64,000 nt of DNA from Syncephalastrum monosporum B8922 (Eukaryota; Mucoromycota; Mucoromycetes; Mucorales; Syncephalastraceae), in the NCBI GenBank assembly GCA_000697355.1, contig JNEN01001282.1, positions 62,001 to 126,000 of the forward strand. Reading direction: 5' to 3'. Shown piece by piece: positions 47,353-59,702 of this stretch (the first letter of the stretch is position 1; every line of letters begins with the position of its first letter). Both the position numbers and the translations under genes were made by a program. A model generated the notes under the pieces. It was not told the origin of the DNA and ran no database searches. It saw nothing but the letters and a program-made list of their open reading frames with translations.

Positions 47353-50108
47353 TTATGTGGGTCTGACTGCTGCTTTCATGAATCCAAGAAAACGCTCGCC
47401 GTATACCCTGGGCTCCACCGAAGATATGGTGGTCTACACAATTTGTTAGGGAAAATGGACGTGACGGAGGGGGGCACCCACCTTGTCCTGAGTAATGCTC
47501 TTCCAAGCATGCTCTGTTCTCTTGATAATATTGTACGGTGTCAGAATATCGATGATTCCAAAGAAGTAGAGCGCCTGCGCATCTTGGTCTTTTAAATCGC
47601 TCGATCGTATGCCTCCCTCGTCAGCATAGAATATGCAATAGCGTCGCCTACACGGAGTGAATTCGTCAAGGCCAGAAACTCTGTCTTGGTATTTAAAGGA
47701 CTTACTCCTCTGAGGGAGCGCTCGGTAGCTCTGACGTCTTGATCTGCACTGCATTTGCATGTTTCAACACTGTTCTCACCTCATCGGCTTTGCTGCCTCG
47801 ACGCCCCAGTGCAGCTAAAGATCGGCGACGCCCTGTCGTTGGCCCCCGATGCGTCTAGAAAAACAAATTGGGTTAACTTTTACGTTAGTTGTCATTGTCA
47901 ACCTTGTATGACTGTAACATACCGTAACCAGCTGCAAGTGGTCATCCCGTAACCCCTCACGGTTTCCTCGGCTCACATCATGGAACCCAATAAGTAGACT
48001 GTAATCCATAATGTTGAGCCGTTTTAGTAGCTAGGTATGTTTGTGAGTACAACGAGTATATATACACAAGTAAGCCTACCTCAACGTCTCGATGCACTTG
48101 GGCAAGAAATTGTTTTCGCTTTTCAGGGCCAAAAACGATCTTCTGCTTATTGTTGATCCAGTTTTGATCCTTGAGGACCGCATGTCGATTCCTGGCAACT
48201 TCCTCTTCCGACGTCAGCCGGCCGAATGTGGAGCCTTTCAAGTCATATGTAGCGTGGACATCCTTATTGGGCGGAAATACATTGCCCATGACGACAAAAT
48301 GGGTCTTGCGACCCCGGGGAAGCTTGATTCTGTGGAGTCCGTAGAAACGCGACAACAACGTGTTCGGGTTGTCGCAGACATGCTAACAGTTACCATTTTC
48401 TAGTTAAAAGCTTATACTATATTGAGCACCGGTTTTAGGACACTAACCTTGTAGTACTCGCGAAGAATTTTGCGCAAGAAACGGTGCTCTGAATGATGAA
48501 TGGTTTTGATGATAAACCGAAAGTCGCGTGAATAGTAAAAAAAGCTGCCGCTCTTGCCAGGAGAGCCGAGTTCGGACAAAATGTACTTGTTTGTCAGAGA
48601 CATCTGCCAAAATGGGGCAAAGTGAGTGGGACAGCTCCTTTTTCCGGTAGACAAAAACATACCATGTAATCTGCTGGATCAATGTGGAACTTCTCCCGCA
48701 GATGGCGAAAAACCCAGCTCGCATAGTCTTATGAGCGAAGTAATAATACGTAAAAAAGGCATAAACGAAATGAAAGAGAGTATCAAGCGATTGATGCTCA
48801 CCTTTGAATTTGAAATCGTACCTGACTCCTGGAGTCAACTCATTTCCAGTTCTGTAGATTGCGTGAGCGGTTGACATCATATTTATGTAACGCACTCACA
48901 TGTCGAAAACAAGCTTATGCGCGGATGTGAAGTCTTCAGGAGTAAGTTCGCGCCACATTTTGGCAGAGACACGACCCACCTAAGAGAAGAAGACTTCTGT
49001 TGAGTTTCCTGACAGAGTAAACCGCGGGTAGGCTCATGTAGAACACTTACAGCTATGCGAATACCGGTCAGCATATCGTACCTGTGCGTTGATTGTTTGT
49101 AGAAATTTTTTCCCCTTGGTCAGAACACGTCATTGTTTGTATGTATGCGGAGACTAACATGAGTTGGTAATTTTGGTGTCCTTCCGCAATGCGGGTGCCA
49201 ATGGTGACACTGTCGTCAAGGTCATCGTCGTCGTCTCTGTCTGCATAAGTGCGCTTTCGACGTGACGCGCGACGAGCAGCACGACGGGCGGTGATCTCCG
49301 CTTCCAGCGCCGCCTGCTCTTCTGTGTCGAGGTCGCTAAGATCGACGTGAGTGCCTCTACGCTGCACGCTTTTCTGTCGCAGACGGAGCGATGCTGAGGA
49401 GAATAAGGAAGGACGTCGTAACGTGTGTGATATGGGAGGAGGAGAAAAGGGCTGCGCATTTGACTCCTGCTCGTGCTCCTGCTCGTGCTCCTGCTTGTCT
49501 TCCTCCTCCTCTTCGTGATGGGCGTCCAGGGGAGCAGAAAAAGCGTCGGATAGAGGGGCGGACGATGGAGAATAAGATCGCTGCCGCCGTTGTCGATATA
49601 GCTCTTCGGGTTGTTTCTCCTCTTCACCGCGTTCGTTTGGATTTTGGTGGGGATACTGGTGCTGGTGCTGGTGCTGGTGCTGGTATCGAGATTGGTATTG
49701 GTATGGGTGACATTGATCATCATTATCATCATCATCGTGACTATGGTTGGGTATCAGGTCATCATGCCTAGCGCATGGATGTTGCAGTTCAGGCAGTTGG
49801 GGGAGTTCATTGTCTGGTACAGGCTTGTTCCGCTCTTCGTCCGTCGGCGACGTAGCAGGATTGTCATATAGCTTCGCAGTGACGAAACTATCGAGCGTGG
49901 ACGATGTCGCCTGGGATACTGGGATTGGTTTTCTTAGTGTGCTTGACCGAGACGGCGGCGGCGTGGTTAACGAGAGCGGCACGCCAAGATCATTTTTTTT
50001 CTCAAAGCTGGGCGAAGTGGGTGGAGTAAAATAGCCGGAGGATCCATGCGTTGGTAGGCTGCGCTTGGCTCCAGTGGAGTTTGGCGCGCGGTCTGGCTTG
50101 GCCGACAT
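47353..50108 (-). CDS. Phosphatidylinositol-4-phosphate 5-kinase (MSS4-like)
   Basis: This enzyme makes PI(4,5)P2 at the plasma membrane, needed for actin organisation and endocytosis. Eleven exons (49159-50108, 49051-49081, 48900-48979, 48802-48851, 48663-48727, 48448-48603, 48080-48382, 47923-48030, 47706-47854, 47482-47647, 47353-47433) encode 712 residues. The first ~300 residues are Pro/Ser-rich with His-Gln repeats and acidic runs. The kinase begins [19 protein letters not shown] and contains [20 protein letters not shown] (nucleotide loop), [16 protein letters not shown] (catalytic Lys), [33 protein letters not shown] (MDYSLL) and [15 protein letters not shown] (IID). It ends in [23 protein letters not shown] 50108 is the first in frame. 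Identification is secure. Confidence 0.95.
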
Positions 50109-50788
50109 GGCGGTGGAAATAGCTATCGTGGTGGCAGGAGTAGTGGCTTCGGCACTCGTTGGAATGGCAAACGTGACTGAACGGCGAAATGGCACGAGTG
50201 TGGGCGATTGCAAAGGCAAAGAGAAGAAAGAGAGCAAAAGTGCGCTATTTCTTTTCGCCTGGACTGCGGGTCTACTCTACGTGCTTGGTTTGGGTCGGTG
50301 GTAGAAGAAAAAGGAAAGAATCAAATCTGGTAAGGGTGGGTCCCTGCGGGAAGGTCGAGGCACACACCACGCACCACGCATACTTTCTCTTGCTTTCTCC
50401 CGGAAAAACATATCATCCTGCAGGCTAACCCTTTGGAGTATTTTGCTTCTAAAGATATAGGCGTCGTTTGTTTCTTAGTTGCAGTATGTATCGTATGTGC
50501 GCTTCTTTGATCAAAGAAGCTATCCGGGTATCGAATACGCATGGGCATTCGATTACTTCCTGAGGGGGCTTATGTAATACACAAAGATAAACTTTAAATT
50601 ATTTCATCTCATAATTCCACAAAGAGGAGGGGAAAAAGGGACCCCCTCATTCTATTAAAAACGTGAAACCATATCGTACGTTCTTCCGTCCTCTCCAGTG
50701 AGTATACGGATATCATAAACTTTTAGAGAGATAAAGGGAAGACAAAATTCATCCATCGTATGTATTGTATATATATATGTGCATATAT
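50109..50788. promoter_or_regulatory. Intergenic, PI4P 5-kinase promoter and AIP1 3' flank
   Basis: The 680 bp between two same-strand genes hold the kinase promoter. Reverse-strand frame remains open for about 130 nt above the kinase ATG but lacks an ATG. No gene is seen. Confidence 0.5.
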
Positions 50789-53075
50789 TTACTGCGGCTT
50801 GGTGACTTCCCACACACGGACAGCAGCGTCTTGGCCAACGCTGACCACGTTGATCTTGGCACTGTCGCTGCTCTTGTTCAAAAATCCAACGTCGTTCACA
50901 GCGTCCACGTGTGCATTCTTGATGGCTACCTTCTGGAACTTCTTCTCTCGGTTCCACACATAGACATTCGTATCGATACTGCCGCTAACCAAAAAGATGC
51001 CGCAAGGAGACCACTGCAGGCCGGTAATGCGGCCGCTATGGAAGACCCAGCTTTGGAGGACAACCTCACCCGTCTCAGTATCATATAAAAAGATCTTGCC
51101 AACGCTATCACCGACAGCCAGGAGGTTCAAGGTGGGGTGAGCCGCCAAGGCAGAAATGTAACCAAGGTGGCTTCCCATATCGCGCACCGTCTTGAGTTCG
51201 CTGCCTTGGATTTCGTACACGTGAACTTTGTTATCATCGCCGCCCACAAACACCTTCTTGCCGGTGGCATCCAGACTAACAGATTTAGGGGAAAAGCCAA
51301 GCTTATCCTGCTGGACGAGCTTCTTGCCCTCGGCGTCAAGGATCAGCACACTCTCAGCCGTAGCAACAGCGGACACGCCTTGATGGCTCGAGATAGACAC
51401 AGGCATAGAGCCGGTCGAAGTGAGCTTGCCACTACGGATCTGCCTCGTCAGTACGGTTACCATGACCGACAACAATGCCCATGTACCTGAAGCTCTTGCT
51501 CGAAGCATCGACGACGCGTACCATGTCGTCCATACCAGCGGAGAAGACGCGATCACCATCCGCCTCGAGTCCGACCACTAGGTTGGAGTGGCACTCACCA
51601 CCCAGGTTGACTGCCTTTATCTGGTCACCTTCTTCGCCAAGCGACCAGGCACATACACGCCCATCGTAGGAGCCAGTGTAGAGGGTATCATCTTGGGTGA
51701 TAGCCAGGGCTGTGATAGCCTTGGCATGTCCACTGATCGAATGCGAAACCTTGCCGGTATTCTTGTCCAGGTAGTTGATCTCACCTGACAGCGAGGTGCT
51801 GAGTATCCAGTCGCCTTGCCACAAACTGCCGACTTGCTGGTTGCCCACAGCATCCGATGAGGATGTGATCTCAAATGTGCTGTAATATTATTTTCTGATT
51901 TAGCACCCGCTGAAACAAGAACGTTGCCCCCAAACTTACTTCACGACCGATTTGGTGGAGACATCCCAGATCTTGGCAGTGCAGTCAGCAGACGAGGTGA
52001 GCAGTTGCTTGCTGTCCGGCGACCAAGCAACCGAGAAAATGCTGCCAGTGTGGCCATTTTCGGCCGAGAACTCATCAATCTTATCACCCGTTTTGCCGTC
52101 GTATAAGAAGATCTAATTGATTTTCCCATTTGGCTTTCGCTTGAGTGCTTTGGGTCGGAAGAGCACGGTTTCCATTTTTTTTTTTTTTTTTTTTCGCTTT
52201 TTTACCTTGGCATCGGCTCCAGCACTCACGAAATAATCGCCATTGGGCGAAAACTCGACGGCATGCACGAACCGGGAATGGTCCCGGATGGTCTTGTTGA
52301 ATTTGAAGGGAACACCGTGGTAGAATGCCACCGTCATATCATCTGAAGCCGTTACGGCGCGGAAAGGTCGCTGCTTGCGAATGCTAACGCTGTTGATCAC
52401 CTTGGAGTGACCGGTGATCTCACCTGTGGACGACAGCGTGTCAAAAGCGAAGGCATGGCCAAATCTTTGTGTGGACTGATGTCAGCATATAAAAGAAGAC
52501 ACACCACCCAGTGAAATACACACTTCTCTTTGCCATCACCCACAGCGATCAGACGCTGACTGTCGGCGTCCCATGCGATATCGGTGATCTTGTTGGAAAC
52601 GGGGCGAATCTCGTTTTTGAGAATATGCTCCTCGTTCGTGGTATCCCAGATGCGCACGTTGCCATGGGCATCTATACAAGCGTGTCAGTCCATCGAACCG
52701 AGAGTGTCTGCTCGACGGCATACCTCCGGATGCGATATAGAAACCACTCGGGCTGTAGCGTGCCACGGTTGTTTGGGCGTTGTGGCCGACGTACTCTGTC
52801 GCAAGGCTGGGGTTCTTCACACACGCGTCGATGTCAGCCTAATGTCACACGCGCGGTCCACTTTTTCAAAAGGAAGAGTTACCTGAATGTCACGAATGAA
52901 GATGGATTTGCCATTGGCGTAAAGGAAGTTCTTGCCTTTGGGGTCACTGTCAAGTTTTATGCTTTCGCCACGGGCAGTGTGGGGAAGGGGAGCGAAAGTG
53001 TATTCTAGCCGAGGTCTCGGTAAGCTACAATGCGGGCACAAGTCAAAAGGACATACTCTTCGTGTAAGCTACCAT
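50789..53075 (-). CDS. AIP1: Actin-interacting protein 1 (WD40)
   Basis: A double beta-propeller protein that works with cofilin to disassemble actin filaments. Eight exons (53057-53075, 52883-53004, 52724-52838, 52524-52671, 52206-52464, 51940-52112, 51487-51879, 50789-51431) encode 623 residues. Landmarks are [40 protein letters not shown], the blade [20 protein letters not shown] and the C-terminal blades [19 protein letters not shown] and [16 protein letters not shown]. The join between exons 7 and 8 uses a 55-nt intron with a perfect TACTGAC branch point; reading through it would stop early. Intron 5 carries a 22-base T run (A run on the coding strand). A PI(4,5)P2-producing kinase gene lies next to it, but co-regulation is not evident. 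Identification is secure. Confidence 0.95.
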
Positions 53076-53323
53076 GGAGCTAGCAAAAGAGGAGATGAGG
53101 TCGAGAAAGGTCTGGGCCGTCACTTTGCAGCGGCATTTCGCTCTTTAGTAGCGGAGCAAACGCGGTCGAAGCAAGCAGAAAATTACTACGGCACCTCTTG
53201 GCAGAACTATTCATGCTTTGCACCGTCTAAAAATGTATGGTAACGCATTGTGTATTGGTATTGGCTCTGAGAGAGTGTCTGGAGGAGGTTGCTTTCTTAA
53301 ACTACAGTCATAGCAAATAGGAT

Positions 53324-54386
53324 TTACAAGCCGTGTGCCTGAAAGAGGGCCACTGCACGAGCAAAGTCGACATTGCCGCCGCATAGCACGATGCCTATCC
53401 GACGCAGGTTCTGATCCTTCACAGCCTTTGCAAACTCTGGGTTGTATAGGGCGACTGCCAAGCCAACCGCAGCACTTGGCTCGATGCATAATTTCATGCG
53501 GCCCCAGACCAAGTGCATCGCCCGCACAATCATCTCCTCGGTGACAACAAAGACATCATCCACGTGCTCCATCACGACCTGGAACGCAATCTCGCCGAGG
53601 TTGGTCAAGAGCCCATCTGCTACTGACAAGGGCTTGGAGGGATCGTTCTTTTGAGGCGACTTTGACTTGAAGGACCGATAGGTATCATTGACGGCCTCGG
53701 GCTCGGCCGCGAACACTTTGACATGGGGCGAGAGCGACTTGGTGGCCACCGAGCAACCGGACAGCATGCCGCCCCCACCGACAGGTACTATGAGACAGTC
53801 AAGAGGCGTTTTCTCTTCCGCGGTTTGAGCGAGTGCTTCCAAGGCGATGGTGCCCTGACCGGCCATCACGTGCGGATGATTGTACGGGTGCACAAACGTC
53901 GCCCCTGTTTCTTCCATGATCTGCCGGGCCGTTGCCTCGCGCGCAGCCTGGGTCGGCTCGCATTCCACGACGTGGGCACCGTAGCCACGGACAGCAGCTT
54001 TTTTGACTTCAGGCGAGGTGCGCGGCATCACCACGTGGGCTGTGATCCCGCGTTGCCGTGCTGCGAGGGCCAGTGCCTGCGCGTGGTTGCCTGACGAGTG
54101 AGTAACCACGCCTTTGCTTGCCTGTGCATCCGATAAGAGCTGGACAGCATTCGTTGCACCGCGAATCTTGAAAGCTGGCGCCCCCGCCTTAAGTTTCCAC
54201 AATCGTTTCTTATCGACTCATTGCCTTACATCCTGTCTTTTGCAGCAGTTCACACTTGAAAAACAACTCTACAGGCACACCGCAATGCTCGCTTGCAAGC
54301 GCATTGACAGTTGAGTTGGTAAGAATGGGAGTGCGATGTACGTTGATACGTGCTGCTGCGGCTTGAATATCTTCAATGGTAATCAT
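53324..54386 (-). CDS. PLP-dependent serine racemase / threonine-type dehydratase (SRY1-like)
   Basis: A fold-type II pyridoxal-phosphate enzyme of 335 residues. Exons are 54230-54386 and 53324-54174. The N-terminus ITIEDIQAAAARINVHRTPI is typical of eukaryotic serine racemase and yeast SRY1 (3-hydroxyaspartate dehydratase). The catalytic Lys lies in LLQKTGSFKIRGATNAVQLL, restored only after the intron is removed. The cofactor motifs are VTHSSGNHAQALALAARQ (Asn loop), VPVGGGGMLSG (phosphate-binding glycine loop) and GIVLCGGNVDF. The LKAG-to-FKIRG region in the unspliced frame is not the family sequence, which supports the splice. It lacks the C-terminal ACT domain of biosynthetic threonine deaminase, so SRY1/serine-racemase type is favoured. 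Substrate among Ser, Thr and hydroxy-Asp is inferred. Confidence 0.9.
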
Positions 54387-54908
54387 TAGGGGGAAAAAGA
54401 GGAAATATCTGATCTGTGTGGGAAAAAAGCGATGCTGCAAAGACTTATTGCGCAATACGCGTCTTTTTTCATGGTGCTCACTTTGGCTGCATGGGCTTAT
54501 CCCTATATATAATGTAAACTGTCTAGACATGCCGTCAGTATTGTAGGATGTGGAAAAAACGTATCAAGATGCTATACGCTCAAGTATACTTGCTGGTGTA
54601 CAGTACACTTCAAGTGGCATCCTTGTCTGGCTATATACATGTAGCAGTAGGTGATCGACGGATAGATCATGCTCCGCAGATCAAATACTACACTGTTTCC
54701 AAAGCATATATAGCAGCCATCTGTATGTTGATAGTCAAAAATATGGATCTAGACCAGTGTTTCTGACGCGACAATAAGGAAGCTGTTATCGTTGTCGCGT
54801 TGACTTAATTTTATGGTTAGGCACGTATACGCGCCTCGAATTTGACGCGCCAATAACTCAGACACCTCTTCCACCTCGAGTCGACAACCCGATCGACTTT
54901 CCGCTTCA
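54387..54908. promoter_or_regulatory. Divergent promoter region, SRY1-like and SMC2
   Basis: 522 bp separate two outward-facing start codons. An ACGCGT box lies at 54457-54462, about 70 bp from the dehydratase start, and a GACGCGCCAA element about 55-65 bp before the SMC2 start. No gene is seen. Confidence 0.55.
54841..54853 (+). promoter_or_regulatory. E2F/MCB-like element upstream of SMC2
   Basis: TTTGACGCGCCAA reads as TTGGCGCGTC on the other strand, combining an E2F-type TTGGCGCG with an MCB-like GCGTC. It lies about 55-68 bp upstream of the SMC2 start. The role is inferred from similarity to known G1/S boxes and the related sites at RAD51 and UNG. Confidence 0.45.
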
Positions 54909-57900
54909 ATGTACCTCGAGGAACTCATCATTGAGGGCTTCAAGTCCTACGTTTCGAGGACACACATCACAGGCTGGGATCCAGAATTCAATGCAATCAC
55001 CGGTCTCAATGGTTCAGGCAAATCTAACGTACTTGACGCCATTTGCTTTGTCCTCGGCATTACCAATCTGTCTCAGGCACGTCGTCCCCTGCGGCTCCCC
55101 TTGACTTGCTAATATGTGTGCTGACAGGTGCGTGCGAGCAACCTTCAAGATCTCATTTATAAGCGTGGTCAAGCCGGTGTCACCAAAGCTTCCGTCACCA
55201 TTGTGTTCAATAACGAGAACCGCGAAAAGAGTCCTGTTGGTTTCGAAGCTGTCCGTCAAATTACTGTCACTCGCCAGGTACAGTACAGCACCACATACGC
55301 ATAGGCCCCTTGCACATCTAATTTAAGCGTTTGGAAGGTGCTTATGGGAGGCAGAACGAAATACATCGTCAACGGCCATAACTCCCAGCAACAGAGCGTG
55401 CAGAATCTCTTTCAGTCTGTTCAGCTGAATATCAACAACCCCCACTTTCTCATCATGCAAGGCCGCATCACCAAAGTTCTCAACATGAAGCCAGCTGAGG
55501 TGTTGAGTATGGTCGAAGAAGCTGCGGGTACCAAGATGTTTGAGGACCGAAAGAACAAGGCATTCGTGACCATGGCAAAGAAAGACAGAAAACTCGAAGA
55601 GATCAGCGCAGTACGTGATACCAGCACCGGATAGAGCATCTTCAACTCAGTAACATGGATAGATCTTGCGTGATGACATTGCGCCACGGTTGGACCAACT
55701 GCGAGCTGAAAAGCGTGCCTATCTGGACTTTCAAAAGATCGAATCCGAGATGGAGCGCCTCAACCGGCTCGTGATTGCCTATGAATATCATCGGCATCAG
55801 GTGAGCTGGGCAATCAAAAAGTTTTCATCTTCGTTATCTAACATGCTCCTAGCGGAAACTTAATAGATCGAGCGCGGACAATGAGGCACGACAAGCTCGT
55901 GTGCAAGAACTTGAAGAAGCTGTTAACATGCTCTCAAGTGAATTGGCTACGATCGAACAAGACAAAAAAGAAGCTCTGGAAAAGGCAAAAGAGGTAAGTA
56001 TTAACCACTACAAACGCGAATGCTGTCTTCTTACGCTTTTATCAGCATTCTGGTAGCAATGGCATATATAAGCAACTCGAGAAAAAGACCAATGATTATG
56101 CGACCCAACTTATACGATTGAACACAAAGCGAGACCTTCAAAGAGCCTCGACGACCGATGAGCAAAAGTCACTTTCATCTCTCGCGACGAACAAAGGCGA
56201 GGTATGCTCCTCCACGTCCTTGAGCTCTAACAGCTCCGCTCATGCGCACCTTTTTAGATGGAACAAACATTGAACGAAAAGCGAGCCACTTACAACAAAA
56301 TCAACGAGGAGTACACCGTATTCAAGAAAACCTATGACGACAAAACAGAGGAGATGGAAAAGACATCCGAGTTACTGCAGACACTGACCACGGGTATCTC
56401 GGCTGAAGAGGGTCACGAAAACGGTTATATGGAGCAGCTGCAAAGTAAGGCACAATCGTGTGAGTGATGACCCCTTTTCTTAATCCATTCCCAGTGTCCA
56501 AGAACGCGGAAAGTGAAGCGTCCACCGCAGAAGAGCGGGCCAAGCTCAAGATTGGACATATGCAAAGAGAGTTACAAGAGAAAGAACCTAAATCCATCCA
56601 GGCCAAAAAGCACGACGAAGGACTTGTGCGAGAATTGGATAGCAAACGGCAGCAGGTGGAAAACCTGCAGGTAATTTATGTTTGCGCGCTTGCTCGCAGA
56701 AACTTAACTTTTTTTTTCTCACAGCGGGAGCTTCAAACCCTCAACTGGAACCCTGATCGTGAAACAGAGTTGCGAAGCAGAAAGAACACGCTGCGCGACA
56801 AACTGGGTGAGCTAAGCGATGTAAGTCATGCCAATATCGAAAGAATCGAGATCTGACCTCGTCTGATTTTAGAGGGAAGAAAGGCTCGCGCGACAGCTAT
56901 CCAATCTGGACTTTTCGTATGCAGATCCAAGTCCCAACTTTGACCGCTCCAAGATCAAGGGCCTTGTGGCAGAGCTCATCACGCTCGACAAGGACAACTT
57001 CGATACATCGACAGCACTGGAGATCTGTGCGGGTGGTCGTCTATATAATGTAAAAGTCAATTCAGTCATGAAAGAGAAGGTGCTCACGTCTGTCACTTTA
57101 GGTCGTTGTAGAAAACGAGGTCGTCGGTGCTCAGCTTTTGGACAAGGGCAGACTGCGACGACGATATACCCTGATTCCTTTAAACAAGATCCAGGCATTC
57201 AAGGCTTCAGCAGAGGTACGAGATCTGATTGAACCTGTTCTAATGTTTGCTCAATGATGGTGAATATGACTTAGAAAATTGCTACTGCACAAAGCATCGG
57301 CCCTGGACGGGTGGATCTGGCTCTCAGCTTGGTTGGCTACGAAGAAGAAGTGGGACCTGCTATGGAATGGATCTTTGGCAACACATTGATTTGCGAAGAT
57401 GCTGCGACGGCCAAGCGAGTGACTTTTGACAACCGCATTCGCATGAAATCTGTTACTCTGGATGGTGATGTTTACGACCCGTTTGGTACCCTCTCGGGTG
57501 GTTCAAAGCCCAACTCGGGAGGCGTTCTCGTCAAAGTCCAGGAACTGGGCAGTATCCGCCAGGAGATTGGCGAGTATCGCCATCAGCTCGATATGGTGGA
57601 GAGAGAACTTCGGGACGCACAGGCCACGATCAACGAGTATTCTCAACGCAAGCAGCGCTTGGATCTCCAGTCGCACGAAGTGTCATTGTTGGAGAACCGA
57701 CTGAGTAAAAGTACACACGCACAGGTAAGTAGAGAGAGTGCCCTTGCTATCACTGTCTAAATTTCTTCGACCGTAGCTCACACAACAAGTCCAAGATCTC
57801 AAGCAGCAGATTGTGGAGCAAGAAAAGGTCGTGGCGGAAGCACAAATTCGACGCCAAAAGGCTGCCGAAAATAGTGCACGTATCGAAAAGGAGATGAATG

Positions 57901-59603
57901 ATTTCAAGGACAACAAAGATACCAAATTGGCGGAAATGACGGTATGAGTCATGGGTAGCAAGAGCGTGGATAACTGAGCACTTCTTCTAGAAACGCGTGG
58001 CAAGTCTGAAGGCGCAGATCAACAAGAGTAGCCAAAAGGCCAAGGACATGCAACGTGCAGTCCAAACACTTGAATTAGAAATTGGTAAATCCTCATTTGA
58101 TTTGCTCGATCTTTGCTAACGTATCAAAAGAGCAACTTGAGGCCGATATCAACTCTTGCGAGCAGGACATGAAGCGTGTTAGCCAGGCGATTGATGATTA
58201 CAAGCAGTCCACACGTGAGATGGATGAAGAGATAGCCCATGTTCAGGTAAGAGAAAACAAAACAAGCGTTTGTTGGCTTGTTGAGTTGTTAACATGGTAC
58301 ATAGAGCGATATGGAACAAGCTCAAGAAGAACTGGCACGAGAGACACAGGAGATGAATGCTCGCAATGAGGAGCTCAAGGAATTGGAAGAGCTTCACAAG
58401 ACCAAATCTGGACAGGTTGTGGAATACAACCTGGAAATTCAAAAGATTACGCACGAGTTGGAAAAGCATAACAGAGAGCATCATGGCTCACGGCAGGTGA
58501 TCCGGGACCTGGAAAACGCCAATGATTGGATTGCCGACCAAAAACAGTACGTGACCCGGCAAGCGCGCGGTATCGTAGTATTGATGCATTCTTAGGTTGT
58601 TTGGCGAGCCGAACACACCGTACGACTTTAACGGTGTGAATATTTCAGATACCAGAAAGACCTTGCAACAGCTCACGGACAAACACGACTCGATGCGGAA
58701 AAAGATCAACGTGCGCGTCATGAATATGATTGACAAGTAATGCTCGACCCTTTCATGGAGCGCTGCCCGTATTAATGTACTTTATGAAATCTAGTGTCGA
58801 AAAGAAGGAAGCGTCGCTCAAGACAATGATGACCACTGTACAAAAGGATAAAGAAAAGATTGAAGAAACCATCCAGTCCTTGGACGAATATAAGCTTGAG
58901 GCGCTGGAACGAACATGGACCAAAGTGAACAAGTAAGAGTTTCTGGGAGGTCGGCAAGCAGAAGGCTCACGCAATGATATAAAAGGGACTTTTCAGAAAT
59001 CTTTGGCGACTTGCTGCCAGGCAATGCTTGTCGTCTACAAGCACCCGAAGGCAAAGCGATTTCGGATGGTTTAGAAGTCAAGGTCAACCTCGGTGGTGTA
59101 TGGAAGCAAAGCTTGACCGAACTTAGCGGTGGCCAACGGTATGTCATATTTCTTGAGCAAATCACAAAAGTCGAATTGACGCGCGGATGGGTTTCAGGTC
59201 ATTGATTGCGTTATCGTTGATTCTGTCCCTGCTGCAATTTAAACCAGCGCCAATGTACATTCTCGACGAGGTTGACGCCGCCCTGGATCTGTCACACACA
59301 CAAAATATCGGTCACTTGCTGCGTACGCGTTTCAAGGGCTCCCAGTTCATCATTGTCTCTTTGAAAGACGGCATGTTTAACAACGCCAACGTCTTGTTCA
59401 AGACGCGGTTCCGAGACGGCACATCCGTGGTTGAGGTGAGTTTCTGGAAAAAAGAAAGAAAGAAAGAAACAGAGGGCGGGAGATCTGGTACAAGAGGGGT
59501 CACTGATATGCATTACCCCTAGCGGACAACACCAAACAAGCAGGTGAATTCTGGGCGCAAGCGTCCACGCGGCGACAAAGAGAACAGGCCTCTCACTGCG
59601 TAA
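54909..59603 (+). CDS. SMC2: Condensin subunit SMC2
   Basis: The SMC2 ATPase of condensin, which compacts chromosomes with SMC4. There are 21 exons from 54909-55076 to 59523-59603, encoding 1197 residues, the usual family length. Walker A is in [23 protein letters not shown]2-specific [20 protein letters not shown] and [20 protein letters not shown] follow. Two long coiled coils flank the hinge, which includes [40 protein letters not shown] and the glycine-rich [14 protein letters not shown]. The C-terminal head has the signature motif [20 protein letters not shown] and Walker [21 protein letters not shown]. Intron 1 (55077-55127) has a GC donor (CAG|GCACGT), forced by the [10 protein letters not shown] join. 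UNG starts 99 bp after the stop. Identification is secure. Confidence 0.97.
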
Positions 59604-59655
59604 CTATGTCTTGTTGTTATGTTGAACTTTCTGAACAAAAAAATAAATTTTTCAC

Positions 59656-59672
59656 GGCGCGTTTTGACGCGT
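59656..59672 (+). promoter_or_regulatory. E2F/MCB-like elements upstream of UNG
   Basis: GGCGCG (59656-59661) and ACGCGT (59667-59672) lie 30-47 bp before the UNG start in the 99-bp gap after SMC2. This is where a G1/S control element would have to sit if UNG has its own promoter. Function is inferred. Confidence 0.45.
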
Positions 59673-59702
59673 CTTTATCTTCCACCGACTCCTCTACTGC
59701 TC

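Noticed and set aside
47762..47779. Extra intron in the PI4P 5-kinase gene at the GTGAGA site before codon VRTVLKHA
   Set aside because: Reading through keeps the frame and matches the expected family sequence; an intron here would be only about 30 nt.
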